64,000 bases of DNA from Ectobacillus sp048976805 (GTDB taxonomy: Bacteria > Bacillota > Bacilli > Bacillales > Bacillaceae_G), in assembly GCA_048976805.1 (NCBI GenBank), contig JBHGUR010000078.1, positions 1 through 64,000 on the forward strand. The letters are read 5' to 3'. Positions 41,520 through 50,405 of the stretch are shown here, piece by piece. Made by a program: the position numbers and the translations under genes. Position 1 is the stretch's first letter; every line of letters begins with the position of its first letter. The notes below the pieces were generated by a model. It worked only from the letters and a program-made list of their open reading frames with translations. It did no database searches and was not told the DNA's origin.

Positions 41520-43142
41520 TTGATTCAAGTAAGTAATGTAAGTTTGAGGTACGGCGACCGCAAGTTGTTTGAAGATGTAAATATTAAATTTACGCCGGGA
41601 AACTGCTATGGCTTAATTGGAGCGAACGGTGCCGGCAAGTCTACCTTTTTAAAAATTTTGTCCGGCGAAATTGAACCGAATACAGGGGAAGTTATTATCA
41701 CGCCAGGAGAGCGTCTTGCGGTATTAAAACAGAACCACTTTGAATACGAGGAATTTGAAGTGTTAAAAACGGTTATTATGGGGCATACGCGCCTGTATCA
41801 AGTAATGCAGGAGAAAGACGCCATTTATATGAAAGAGGATTTTTCTGATGAGGATGGAATGCGTGCAGCGGAACTAGAAGGCGAGTTTGCTGAAATGAAC
41901 GGTTGGGAAGCTGAAGCGGACGCTGCCATTCTTTTAAAAGGACTTGGGATTGAGGAAGATCTTCATTATAAGAAGATGTCTGAATTGACAGGTGCAGAGA
42001 AGGTGAAAGTATTACTGGCACAGGCTTTATTTGGCAAGCCGGACGTTCTTCTTCTTGATGAGCCGACAAACCATTTGGATATTAAAGCGATTCGTTGGTT
42101 GGAAAATTTCTTGTTAAACTTCGAAAATACAGTCATTGTTGTATCGCATGACCGCCATTTCTTAAATAAAGTATGTACGCATATGGCAGACCTTGACTTC
42201 GGGCGCATTCAAATTTATGTCGGCAACTATGATTTTTGGTATGAATCCAGCCAGCTCGCATTAAAGATGGCACAAGATGCAAATAAGAAAAAGGAAGAAA
42301 AAATCAAGGAACTTCAAAGCTTTATTGCGCGATTTAGCTCGAATGCTTCCAAGGCAAAGCAAGCAACCTCACGCAAAAAGCTGTTAGAGAAAATTACACT
42401 GGACGATATTAAACCGTCCTCCCGCCGCTATCCATTTGTCGGTTTTACGCCAAACCGTGAAGTTGGCAACGATTTGCTTCGTGTTGAAGGGTTAACAAAG
42501 ACTATTGATGGCGAAAAAGTGTTGGATAACGTGAGCTTTACAGTAAATAAGGGCGATAAAATCGCGTTTGTCGGCCGCAATGAATTGGCAAATACAACGC
42601 TGTTTAAAATTTTATCCGGGGAAATGCAGCCGGACAGCGGTACGTACAAGTGGGGGGTTACGACTTCCCAGGCATATTTTCCAAAGGATAACTCCGCTTA
42701 TTTTGAAAACTGTGACTTGACATTGGTAGAATGGCTGCGCCAATTTTCTCCGCAAGACGAGTCTGAAAGCTTTTTGCGTGGATTTTTAGGAAGAATGCTG
42801 TTCTCTGGCGAGGAAGTGCTGAAAAAAGCGAGCGTTCTTTCTGGGGGAGAAAAGGTGCGCTGCATGCTTTCGAAAATGATGCTAAGCGGCGCCAACGTGT
42901 TGTTGTTTGATGAGCCGACAAACCATTTAGATCTTGAATCCATTACAGCGCTTAACAATGGGCTGATTGCGTTTAAAGGAACGGTTTTGTTCACCTCCCA
43001 TGACCATCAGTTTGTAGAAACAATTGCAAACCGCATTATTGAAATTACGCCTAAAGGTGTGATAGACAAACAAGCAACATACGATGAATACTTGGAAAAT
43101 GATGAGTTGCAAAAGCGCATAGAGGAAATGTACGCATCGTAA
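41520..43142 (+). CDS. ykpA: ABC-F ATPase, YkpA-like
   Basis: The 540-residue soluble protein has two ABC ATPase domains and no membrane part. The first has an intact Walker A (GANGAGKST) and Walker B LLLDEPTNHLD. The second has a full signature LSGGEKVRCML and Walker B, but its Walker A is GRNELANTT with no lysine. The linker (residues about 240-300, KKKEEKIKELQSFIARFSSN) is the ABC-F interdomain arm. It resembles B. subtilis YkpA closely along its length. ABC-F proteins act on ribosomes; the exact role of YkpA is not known. The start is TTG after TTGGAGGAAATAAACA. Confidence 0.9.
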   Translation: MIQVSNVSLRYGDRKLFEDVNIKFTPGNCYGLIGANGAGKSTFLKILSGEIEPNTGEVIITPGERLAVLKQNHFEYEEFEVLKTVIMGHTRLYQVMQEKDAIYMKEDFSDEDGMRAAELEGEFAEMNGWEAEADAAILLKGLGIEEDLHYKKMSELTGAEKVKVLLAQALFGKPDVLLLDEPTNHLDIKAIRWLENFLLNFENTVIVVSHDRHFLNKVCTHMADLDFGRIQIYVGNYDFWYESSQLALKMAQDANKKKEEKIKELQSFIARFSSNASKAKQATSRKKLLEKITLDDIKPSSRRYPFVGFTPNREVGNDLLRVEGLTKTIDGEKVLDNVSFTVNKGDKIAFVGRNELANTTLFKILSGEMQPDSGTYKWGVTTSQAYFPKDNSAYFENCDLTLVEWLRQFSPQDESESFLRGFLGRMLFSGEEVLKKASVLSGGEKVRCMLSKMMLSGANVLLFDEPTNHLDLESITALNNGLIAFKGTVLFTSHDHQFVETIANRIIEITPKGVIDKQATYDEYLENDELQKRIEEMYAS

Positions 43143-43144
43143 AA

Positions 43145-43168
43145 GAGGGTATTCCCTCTTTTTTTTTG
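43145..43168 (+). terminator. ykpA terminator
   Basis: GAGGG-tatt-CCCTC followed by a run of nine T's. Confidence 0.85.
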
Positions 43169-43240
43169 CGCACCTCGATTTCTTGCCCCCCATCTCTATT
43201 TTCGGTTTCTTTATTAAGGAGATATGGGGTATTGGGGGCG

Positions 43241-43440
43241 CATTTATATAAATACAAGTTGAAAAAAGAACATAAAACCTTTCTTTTGAAAGAGGAGAAT
43301 GCATCCGGCTATGCATAGAAGCGGTCAAAACCTATCCCGCCCCATGCAGTGAAAAACTAGAGAGAGGAAGCGAGGATAAGTTGCTGTTTGTTCTACCTAG
43401 CCGCGATGTATATCTCCAAATGATAAATTGGATATATATA
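43241..43440 (+). repeat. Family C interspersed repeat, copy C3
   Basis: It matches C1 and C2 from TATATAAATACAAGTTG to CCAAATGATAAATTGGATAT, with CCTTTCTTTTGAAAG, CCGGCTATGCATAGAAGCGG and GAGAGAGGAAGC conserved. No gene lies inside. Confidence 0.87.
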
Positions 43441-43780
43441 GCTGATGGATTTTAATAGATTACATGAATTTTTATGCGATTAATATGCCAAAAAAGAAAT
43501 TTGTTAAAATAAAGCGCTTACAATTATACTCCTTCCCTTACTTGCTGGTAGCAAAAATAATGGGATTAAAATTTTTTTTATATAACAAACTGCTGTGTTT
43601 TGTTGGAATAATTATGCTATTTTTTTATTAAAAATACAAAAATGAGGTTATGATATTTAATTTTTTGTTGGTTATTGTAACATAATGCCAAAATTTGCCT
43701 CGGTTTTAAGTTAAGGCATGTATTGCTAACAAATCGGCATAAACGACCTCTAAAGAGGAATACGATTAAAAGGAAATATT

Positions 43781-44017
43781 GTGTGTAGGGATGAGAATAA
43801 TTTAATGGTTCATGTAATTGGTGCCGTAATTTTTGGAAGAGCGGCATCCTGTTGCCCGTTTCTTGAGGGAATTATCGCGAATTTTCTTTCATATATTAAC
43901 CGAGCTATTCTGCTAGAAAGTCTTGCAGCGCTGTTCGGTATAGATCGTTCTTCATATCTAAGGCGCGTGCAATCGTCAATGGTTAAAATAATAGAAAAAG
44001 AAAGTTTGTTTTTTTGA
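43781..44017 (+). CDS. Doubtful open frame, 78 aa
   Basis: A GTG at 43781 follows AAAAGGAAATATT, so translation is possible. The product (FLSYINRAILLESLAALFGI in the middle) matches nothing I recognise. The surrounding region 43441-44129 is AT-rich and otherwise without genes. Confidence 0.25.
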   Translation: MCRDENNLMVHVIGAVIFGRAASCCPFLEGIIANFLSYINRAILLESLAALFGIDRSSYLRRVQSSMVKIIEKESLFF

Positions 44018-44129
44018 TAGCATCTTTACAAGATATTACTAAATGTTACTGTAATAAAATAAATTTAAAATATTTTTAATAAAGGACTTTACAAAATTTA
44101 AAAATTTAGTAGAATATTGATTAAATAGA

Positions 44130-44144
44130 AATTTTCTGATAATT
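44130..44144. promoter_or_regulatory. CodY-box-like site upstream of oppA
   Basis: AATTTTCTGATAATT matches AATTTTCWGAAAATT at 14 of 15 positions, 83 bases before the oppA start. Peptide transport genes are classic CodY targets in bacilli. Confidence 0.65.
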
Positions 44145-44226
44145 TTATAAATGTAATATTCGTAGAATTAGCAGGGCATTTCTATGAGAGAGAATGATAT
44201 ATATATCATTAGGGAGGGTACAAGAT

Positions 44227-45912
44227 ATGAACAAGAAAAAATTGACGGCGGTTGTCGCCCCGGTTCTAGCTGTAAGCATGGCGTTAACAGCATGCTCCGG
44301 CGGCGGGGAGAAAACGGGAGGCACAACTAAGAAGGAAGAAACAAAATCTGAAGGGAAATTAGCATCGAAACAAGTTATTAACTTAATTGAAAATCAAGAA
44401 ATTCCTTCTATGGACTCTTCTATCGCGAAGGATTCCGTTTCCTTTATCGTATTAAACAACGTAATGGAGGGCTTATACCGCTTAGACAAAAATAATAAAG
44501 CGGTTCCTGGCGTAGCAGAAAAATATGAAAAGAGCGAGGATGGCAAAAAGTATACATTTAAGCTTCGTAAAGACGCAAAATGGTCTAACGGCGACCCTGT
44601 AACGGCGAAAGATTTCGTTTTTGCCTGGAAGCGCGCTTTGGACCCTGCAACGAAGTCTGAGTATGCGTACATTATGTTTGACGTGAAAAACGCCCAAGCA
44701 ATTAACGAAGGAAAGGCGTCTCCGGATACATTGGGTGTAAAAGCCATTGATGATTATACTTTAGAAGTAGAGCTAGAACAGCCGGTTCCTTACTTTTTAG
44801 ACCTTACGTCTTTTGCAACATTCTATCCGTTAAATGAGAAATTCGTAAAAGAGCAAGGCGCGAAGTTCGGTTTAGAAGCGAATACTACTTTGTACAACGG
44901 TCCGTTCGTATTGTCCGATTGGAAGCATGAGCAAGGCTGGCAATATAAGAAAAACGATAAATATTGGGATAACAAAACAGTTAAGTTGACAGAGATTAAT
45001 GTCAGCGTTGTAAAAGACCTTGGAGCACGCGTAAATCTATATGAAGCCGGTGATGCAGACCGCGTTATTTTGGCATCTGAGTTTGTAGACAAATACAAAT
45101 CCAACCCAGAGTTTGCGACTGAAAAAGATGTATCCGTATTCTTCTTGCGCCTAAACCAAAAGCGCAACGGCAAAGATACGCCTCTTGCGAACGTAAATGC
45201 CCGCAAAGCAATCAGCATGGCATTTGATAAAAAAGGCTTAACTGGCGTTATCTTAAATGACGGCTCTACTCCAGCGGATTTCCTTGTACCTGCTGAGTTC
45301 GTTACAGGGCCGGACGGAAAAGACTTCCGCAAAATTAACGGCAATATGAACGGCACTGACCTGAAGAAAGCGAAAGAGTACTGGGAAAAAGCGAAGAAAG
45401 AGCTTGGCACGGACAAGGTTACTCTTGAGTTGTTAAACTATGATACAGATACAGCGAAGAAGGTTGGCGAATTCCTAAAAGATCAATTGGAGAAAAACTT
45501 GCCTGGCTTAACGGTTAATATTAAGCAGCAGCCGTTTAAGCAAAAATTGGATCTTGAAACGAAGATGGATTATGACTTCTCCTATGCCGGCTGGGGTCCT
45601 GACTATCCAGATCCAATGACATTCTTGGATATGTTTGTAACTGGAAACTCCCATAACGAAATGAGTTATTCCAACCCAGAGTTTGACAAGCTGATTAAAG
45701 ATGGCAAGACTACGTTGTTAACTGACCCGAAAGCTCGTTGGGAAGCGCTGGCGAAAGCTGAAAAAATCCTTATTGAGAAAGATACAGCTATCGCTCCTAT
45801 TTACCAAAGAGGTTGGGCGTATGTTCAGCGTGAAAATGTTAAAGATATTTATACTCATACATTTGGCGGAGAATACAGCTACAAATGGACTTACGTGGAA
45901 GAGAAAAAATAA
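44227..45912 (+). CDS. oppA: Oligopeptide-binding lipoprotein (OppA type)
   Basis: The 561-residue product has a lipoprotein signal (lipobox LTAC, cysteine near residue 23) and a family 5 solute-binding fold. Recognisable segments are LRKDAKWSNGDPVTAKDFVF, GWGPDYPDPMTFLDMF and the C-terminal region ending GGEYSYKWTYVEEKK. It binds extracellular peptides for import. No permease or ATPase genes adjoin it, so it must work with a transporter encoded elsewhere. AGGGAGGGTACAAGAT precedes ATG 44227; the frame start at 44194 is unlikely. A terminator follows. Confidence 0.92.
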   Translation: MNKKKLTAVVAPVLAVSMALTACSGGGEKTGGTTKKEETKSEGKLASKQVINLIENQEIPSMDSSIAKDSVSFIVLNNVMEGLYRLDKNNKAVPGVAEKYEKSEDGKKYTFKLRKDAKWSNGDPVTAKDFVFAWKRALDPATKSEYAYIMFDVKNAQAINEGKASPDTLGVKAIDDYTLEVELEQPVPYFLDLTSFATFYPLNEKFVKEQGAKFGLEANTTLYNGPFVLSDWKHEQGWQYKKNDKYWDNKTVKLTEINVSVVKDLGARVNLYEAGDADRVILASEFVDKYKSNPEFATEKDVSVFFLRLNQKRNGKDTPLANVNARKAISMAFDKKGLTGVILNDGSTPADFLVPAEFVTGPDGKDFRKINGNMNGTDLKKAKEYWEKAKKELGTDKVTLELLNYDTDTAKKVGEFLKDQLEKNLPGLTVNIKQQPFKQKLDLETKMDYDFSYAGWGPDYPDPMTFLDMFVTGNSHNEMSYSNPEFDKLIKDGKTTLLTDPKARWEALAKAEKILIEKDTAIAPIYQRGWAYVQRENVKDIYTHTFGGEYSYKWTYVEEKK

Positions 45913-45919
45913 TTATGGA

Positions 45920-45949
45920 AAAGCAGAGGGATGTCTCCTCTGCTTTTTT
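45920..45949 (+). terminator. oppA terminator
   Basis: AAAGCAGAGG-gatgtct-CCTCTGCTTTTTTG. Confidence 0.88.
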
Positions 45950-46010
45950 GCACGTTTTTTTATGCGGCAGAATACAAATGCACTAAAGTCTTATGTATTG
46001 GGAGAATGTT

Positions 46011-46730
46011 ATGAAGTCATATTCATATTTGGATTTGTTGGCGCTCCTTGGGATTAGCGGGGCTCATCCGGGCGGCTTTTCGCTGACGAAGCAGCTTCTA
46101 TCCTATTTGCAGATTACGCCGCAAATGAATATATTGGACGCTGGGTGCGGGACAGGGCAAACGGCCATATACTTGGCAAAGCAATACGGCTGCAACGTAA
46201 CCGCCTTTGATATAAATCCGGTAATGCTTGAAAAGGCTGCTAACCGTGCCAGGAGGGAAGGGGTGAAAATGCAATTTGTGCAAGGGAATATTGAGAGCCT
46301 TCCATTTCCGCATGATTTTTTCGATATACTCATTAGTGAATCTGTCCTGGTATTTGCAAATATAGAAAAGGCATTAGAAGAAATGCAGCGCGTTTTAACG
46401 GGAGGCGGGCGGATTGCCGCTATTGAAATGACTGTCGAACGCCCGTTGCACCTGCAAGAACAAAGGGAACTTACAGGGGTGTATAGCGTAAACTCCTATT
46501 TGACGGAGCGGCAGTGGACCGAGCTTTTTGTCCGTATAGGTTTTTCCGAGGTGAAGGTTCTAGGCGGAGGAAATATTGCTTCAACTATTCATTTTGCGAC
46601 AGAGCAGCCAGAATTTGATATATCGCCACACCTTAACCCGGAAATCTACCAAATTTGGCATGAACATGAAGCGATTATTATGAAATATGCACACCTTCTC
46701 GGGCACCGCGTATTTCTTTGCAGTAAGTAA
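46011..46730 (+). CDS. SAM-dependent methyltransferase (class I)
   Basis: The 239-residue protein has the SAM-binding motif ILDAGCGTGQTAIYLAKQYG near residue 46, then VTAFDINPVML and NIESLPFPHDFFDILISESV, as in UbiE/COQ5-type methyltransferases. The substrate is unknown. GGGAGAATGTT precedes ATG 46011; an alternative ATG at 45993 lacks a site. A short terminator follows at 46731. Confidence 0.88.
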   Translation: MKSYSYLDLLALLGISGAHPGGFSLTKQLLSYLQITPQMNILDAGCGTGQTAIYLAKQYGCNVTAFDINPVMLEKAANRARREGVKMQFVQGNIESLPFPHDFFDILISESVLVFANIEKALEEMQRVLTGGGRIAAIEMTVERPLHLQEQRELTGVYSVNSYLTERQWTELFVRIGFSEVKVLGGGNIASTIHFATEQPEFDISPHLNPEIYQIWHEHEAIIMKYAHLLGHRVFLCSK

Positions 46731-46760
46731 AAGCCAACTTTTATGTTGGCTTTTATTTTT
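46731..46760 (+). terminator. Terminator of the methyltransferase gene
   Basis: AAGCCAAC-ttttat-GTTGGCTTTTATTTTT. Confidence 0.8.
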
Positions 46761-46782
46761 TGAACTATGTTAAAGAACGACC

Positions 46783-47100
46783 CTAAATAAAAAATAAACC
46801 TGCCAAAGCAATACCGACAATGAATCCGAGTGCAAGACCGTAAACGGCTTCTCCATAATCATCATGGACATAGCCGCGATCATAGCTGTAATCATCGTAA
46901 CTGCGGCCATAATAGCCGTAATCATCAATATCGTTGCGAAGGCGGAATCTATTTCCGTAGTTTCGAATTGGCTCAATCCATACCATTTCATCATCTGTGC
47001 CGACGATTCTTCCAATATGGAATGTGCCAGTGCTATCCTCAATGCGAACAACTCTTCCATGGTATTTTCTGCATAAACTTATACATTCTTCAAGACGCAT
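46783..47100 (-). CDS. Tyr/Asp-rich small protein with C-terminal membrane helix, 105 aa
   Basis: The N-terminal 45 residues (RLEECISLCRKYHGRVVRIE) look like a small beta-barrel. A low-complexity region rich in Tyr, Asp and Arg follows (DDYGYYGRSYDDYSYDRGYV). The last 22 residues are one hydrophobic helix. AAAGGGGGGACACGAA precedes the ATG. The composition resembles spore-surface or phase-separating proteins, but no family is recognised. Confidence 0.7.
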   Translation of the reverse strand: MRLEECISLCRKYHGRVVRIEDSTGTFHIGRIVGTDDEMVWIEPIRNYGNRFRLRNDIDDYGYYGRSYDDYSYDRGYVHDDYGEAVYGLALGFIVGIALAGLFFI

Positions 47101-47152
47101 TTCGTGTCCCCCCTTTTCAAGCTACTACTACTATATGAAAGGTGTACAACTA

Positions 47153-47287
47153 ATGCTTGTACATATAGCCCGTATTTTTTCGGCTGAAAGACAGAGCGCC
47201 TCTATAAGCTGCTGCCGTTCAACTATGCAGCATGTACGCGATGCATATATTAGCGGAAAACGGAGATTCTATCATAAGAAAAAATAG
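47153..47287 (+). CDS. Doubtful small basic frame, 44 aa
   Basis: ATG 47153 follows GAAAGGTGTACAACTA, so translation is plausible. The product (MLVHIARIFSAERQSASISC, ending RRFYHKKK) is basic and unrecognised. It ends just before the next gene. Confidence 0.3.
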   Translation: MLVHIARIFSAERQSASISCCRSTMQHVRDAYISGKRRFYHKKK

Positions 47288-47305
47288 GAAAAAAGGAGAA
47301 TGACC

Positions 47306-47641
47306 GTGCACCCATCAGATGAATTTCAAGTATACGAAGTACAGTGGGATGAGTTGACAGCTGCGTTGCGAAAAGAGATGAAAAAGCAGATAGGAAGCGA
47401 TATTATTGACCGTGTTGTTTGTGATTTAGCGGATGGCTTCGAGATTTATACGTATATTCAGGGGGATTTAGATTTTGACTATAAGGAAGCGTTAGAGCGT
47501 AAATACGGCGCAGATGCAATGATTCCTAACATTTTAACAGTAATGTTGCTCGCATCCATTTATAATACATCTGAAGAAAAGATTCGCCTCCATGCCGATA
47601 ATCGAGATAATCCAATCGTGGAGATATATGTAAAAAAGTAA
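47306..47641 (+). CDS. Hypothetical acidic protein, 111 aa
   Basis: The product contains RKEMKKQIGSDIIDRVVCDL and YKEALERKYGADAMIPNILT. It has no signal or membrane segment. I do not recognise a family. GTG 47306 is preferred because AAAAAAGGAG then lies eight bases upstream. The ATG at 47300 nearly overlaps that site. A hairpin terminator overlaps the stop. Confidence 0.68.
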   Translation: MHPSDEFQVYEVQWDELTAALRKEMKKQIGSDIIDRVVCDLADGFEIYTYIQGDLDFDYKEALERKYGADAMIPNILTVMLLASIYNTSEEKIRLHADNRDNPIVEIYVKK

Positions 47642-47672
47642 ACTCATCTAAGTAGATGAGTTTACTTTTTTG
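47639..47672 (+). terminator. Terminator overlapping the stop codon
   Basis: TAAACTCATCTA-ag-TAGATGAGTTTACTTTTTTG. Confidence 0.8.
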
Positions 47673-47742
47673 TCGAAACAGAAAGGAAAAGCGTTAAATA
47701 TGTCGTATAATTACAACATAATTATGTTTAGGGGAAATGAGG

Positions 47743-49008
47743 ATGTTGGCAGAAAAATTACTTTTGCATGTTTTGATCATTTTAGCGCCGGTATTTGTTT
47801 ATAGTGCCTTATTGGAACAGCGCCGCCTCAGCCAGCCGCAGTATGTGTGGGGAGCGTTTTACGGAATTGCGGCTTTTTTATGCATGAACTTCCCGTTTTA
47901 TAGCTACGGCTTCTTTTGGGATTTGCGCTTTGTTCCGCTCATTCTTGCCATTTTGTATGGAGGCCCGATTGCAACTGGGATTGTTGCTATTGTCATCATT
48001 GAAATGAGAACATATATTGGCGGCGATGCGATGGTATATGGACATGTTGTAATGGTGATGGTCGGGGCACTGCCTCTTCTTTTTCATAGGAAAATTTCGA
48101 AACTGCGGCCGAAGCAGCGCATCGCTGTTACGGCCTTGCTAGGGCTTTGGCCTGCTTTTCTGACATATTGCGCCTTATTGCTATATATGTATTTGCAAGG
48201 CTCTATGGTTCATAGCCTCGACGCTTTAGCCAATGCTTTCATAATCGGCATTATTCAAGCAACCGGCATTGCCATAGCTGCTAAATTGAATGAAGAAATG
48301 ATTGAAAGGAAGCAATTAAAACAGGAAATTCAACGAACAGAACAACTCAACACACTTGGAGAGCTTGCCGCCTCAATCGCCCATGAAGTACGCAATCCAC
48401 TTACGGTTGTAAAAGGATTTTTGCAGCTTCTTCAGCAGGAGAAGAGCCACCAGTATATTCCACTGGTTATGAGCGAACTTGAACGCGCGGAATCGATCAT
48501 TAATGACTACTTAAATTTCGCAAAGCCGCAACTTACGAAAATAAGCAGTTTTTCGCTTTCGGAGGTTATTGTTGATGTTATGGCGTTGCTTAAGCCTCTC
48601 GCCGCAAAACAGGGGGTGCGGTTGCAGCAGAATTTCACTGCAACCCCGGTTTTAGAAACGGATCGCAATCAACTAAAGCAGGCGCTTTTAAATCTTGTTA
48701 AGAACGCGATTGAGGCAACGGAGGCAGGGGGAAGTGTGACAGTTCAGTTAAAAATGGAACACAATCATGCGCTTATTCTCATTCAGGATACGGGAAAGGG
48801 GATGACGAAAGAGCAGCTGTCCCGTATAGGAACATCATTTTATACTACGAAATCAAAGGGAACAGGTCTTGGCACTATGGTTTCGCTTCGCATTTTTGAG
48901 ACGATGAACGGCAAGGTTTCTTATAAAAGCGAAGTCGGTGCAGGTACAGAAGTAATGATTATGCTGCCAATAACACAAATTCTTGAAAAAAATGCACTTA
49001 TCTTGTAG
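47743..49008 (+). CDS. KinB-like membrane histidine kinase (5TM-LYT + HisKA + HATPase)
   Basis: The 421-residue kinase has about six membrane helices in residues 1-185, in the style of 5TM-LYT sensors (GGPIATGIVAIVIIEMRTYI). A HisKA domain follows with LGELAASIAHEVRNPLTVVK (phosphorylated His near residue 210), then an ATPase domain with LVKNAIEATE, QDTGKGM and GTGLGTMVS. The layout resembles the sporulation kinase KinB. No response regulator adjoins it, which fits a phosphorelay kinase acting on Spo0F. I preferred ATG 47743 over 47737 for spacing from AGGGG. Confidence 0.88.
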   Translation: MLAEKLLLHVLIILAPVFVYSALLEQRRLSQPQYVWGAFYGIAAFLCMNFPFYSYGFFWDLRFVPLILAILYGGPIATGIVAIVIIEMRTYIGGDAMVYGHVVMVMVGALPLLFHRKISKLRPKQRIAVTALLGLWPAFLTYCALLLYMYLQGSMVHSLDALANAFIIGIIQATGIAIAAKLNEEMIERKQLKQEIQRTEQLNTLGELAASIAHEVRNPLTVVKGFLQLLQQEKSHQYIPLVMSELERAESIINDYLNFAKPQLTKISSFSLSEVIVDVMALLKPLAAKQGVRLQQNFTATPVLETDRNQLKQALLNLVKNAIEATEAGGSVTVQLKMEHNHALILIQDTGKGMTKEQLSRIGTSFYTTKSKGTGLGTMVSLRIFETMNGKVSYKSEVGAGTEVMIMLPITQILEKNALIL

Positions 49009-49028
49009 AGGAAAGTGCATTTTTGTTT
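48990..49028 (+). terminator. Terminator overlapping the kinase stop
   Basis: AAATGCACTT-atcttgtagagg-AAAGTGCATTTTTGTTTTTT. Confidence 0.8.
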
Positions 49029-49164
49029 TTTAGCGGATACTTAAATTGATAATAAGCTTCGTATCTATCGGTAGCCGGAGCTGAAAAACTATGTACAGAA
49101 ATAAGCGATATGTGGAACGATATATACAACAGCAAAATGCCTGCATAGGGGGATGATCCGTTAT

Positions 49165-49923
49165 ATGTATATTTATAAGCAACTAGGCTTGCTGATTATG
49201 ATGGCCGTTTGGCTGGCTGGATGCGTATCGGGGACCGCGGACATTCAAGTACATAAAAATGGCAGCGCGGATGCCGTTATCCGATTTGGCATCGCGCAGC
49301 AGGCGAAACGATATTTAGGCTCTGTTAATCCATTTGGCCACATGGAGTCTATATTAAAGAGCAATGGTTTTAAAGTAAAGCAATTTGATTATAGCAAATC
49401 ATTTGGGTTTGAAGCTTCACAGCATTATCGCTCTATTCGCTCTCTTCAAAAAGAAAAAGCTGTTGCGGCAAGCGGCAATAATAAGGAGGAGAGAAATGAT
49501 TTAGGTTCATTCTCTACCGAAATGGATAAACAATGGTTTTCTACAACGTATAGGGTGAAAAGTACAATTGATTTTTCTAGTTTATATGAGGATTTTCTCG
49601 CCTCCTTTGGCCGCTACCTGCAGGCTTCTGACAACATGAGGGGATTTGTGGCAGAGGAATTAAAAAAGAATATAAGTTTAAAGCTTCGGGTAACGCTCCC
49701 AGTTAGGGCAGAAAGCTCTAATGCGACACGGTTAGAAAATGGCGGCAAAACAGTAGAGTGGAAATTGCACCCGACCAAAGAGAATAAGCTTATAATGACA
49801 GTGAAAGTGCCAAATATAAAAAATATTGTCATTGCCAGCGGTATCTTCGTTTTTCTTTTACTTGTATTTATCTTTATATGGATAAAAAAACGAAGAAAGA
49901 AAAAGAGTCAATCAGAACAGTGA
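49165..49923 (+). CDS. DUF3153-like lipoprotein with C-terminal membrane anchor
   Basis: The product has a lipoprotein signal (lipobox LAGC, CVSGTADIQVHKNGSADAVI following), a domain of about 180 residues and a C-terminal membrane helix (IVIASGIFVFLLLVFIFIWI) with a lysine/arginine-rich tail. LppM/DUF3153 proteins share this layout: lipid-anchored at one end, membrane-spanning at the other. The start is ambiguous. ATG 49153 touches the AGGGGG site and ATG 49165 is about 12 bases from it. Function unknown. Confidence 0.75.
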   Translation: MYIYKQLGLLIMMAVWLAGCVSGTADIQVHKNGSADAVIRFGIAQQAKRYLGSVNPFGHMESILKSNGFKVKQFDYSKSFGFEASQHYRSIRSLQKEKAVAASGNNKEERNDLGSFSTEMDKQWFSTTYRVKSTIDFSSLYEDFLASFGRYLQASDNMRGFVAEELKKNISLKLRVTLPVRAESSNATRLENGGKTVEWKLHPTKENKLIMTVKVPNIKNIVIASGIFVFLLLVFIFIWIKKRRKKKSQSEQ

Positions 49924-49981
49924 AGGGGTTTTTCTCCCCTATCTAGAAAGAATTTAAATATTTTTTATTTATATATATTAA

Positions 49982-50121
49982 GGCTCTGTTAAACTTGATT
50001 GTTGATTTTCCACTACAGGCGGACGCTTTCTGCGGGCCGAGCCGCTTTTCTCGCTGGAGTCGCCGCCTTTCGCTTCAAATCAACAAATAAATCAAAATCA
50101 ACATGAGCCTTTAATAGAGCC
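49982..50121 (+). repeat. Family A MITE-like repeat, copy A7
   Basis: GGCTCTGTTAAACTTGATTG at the left, CCTTTAATAGAGCC at the right. The exact 8-bp duplication TATATTAA flanks it at 49974-49981 and 50122-50129. It lies about 80 bases upstream of the metNIQ riboswitch. Confidence 0.95.
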
Positions 50122-50204
50122 TATATTAAAAAACAGTTGACTTTTATTTTTAAACTATTTAGAATAAAAATCAATCAATCGCAAAACAACCAAATATGAA
50201 TCAT

Positions 50205-50311
50205 TTCTTATCCAGAGAGGTGGAGGGACTGGCCCGATGAAGCCTCGGCAGCGGATTCTATTTAGAATACTGTGCCAATTCCAGCAAGCGGTTCGCTTGG
50301 GAGATAGGAAA
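50205..50311 (+). promoter_or_regulatory. SAM-I (S-box) riboswitch of metNIQ
   Basis: TTCTTATCCAGAGAGGTGGA, GGGACTGGCCCGATGAAGCC, TCGGCAGCGG, TGTGCCAATTCCAGCAAGCG and GGGAGATAGGAA follow in the S-box order. P1 pairs TTCTTATC with GATAGGAA. SAM binding should stabilise the terminator at 50349. Confidence 0.96.
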
Positions 50312-50348
50312 GGACGATAATGCTTCTTTGTGTGCAAAGACATTTTCA

Positions 50349-50384
50349 GCCTCTTTCTGTTCTCTAGAAAGAGGCTTTTTATTT
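50349..50384 (+). terminator. Riboswitch-controlled terminator before metN
   Basis: GCCTCTTTCT-gttctct-AGAAAGAGGC followed by TTTTTATTT. Confidence 0.93.
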
Positions 50385-50405
50385 GGGAAAAAGGAGGAGA
50401 CAAAT

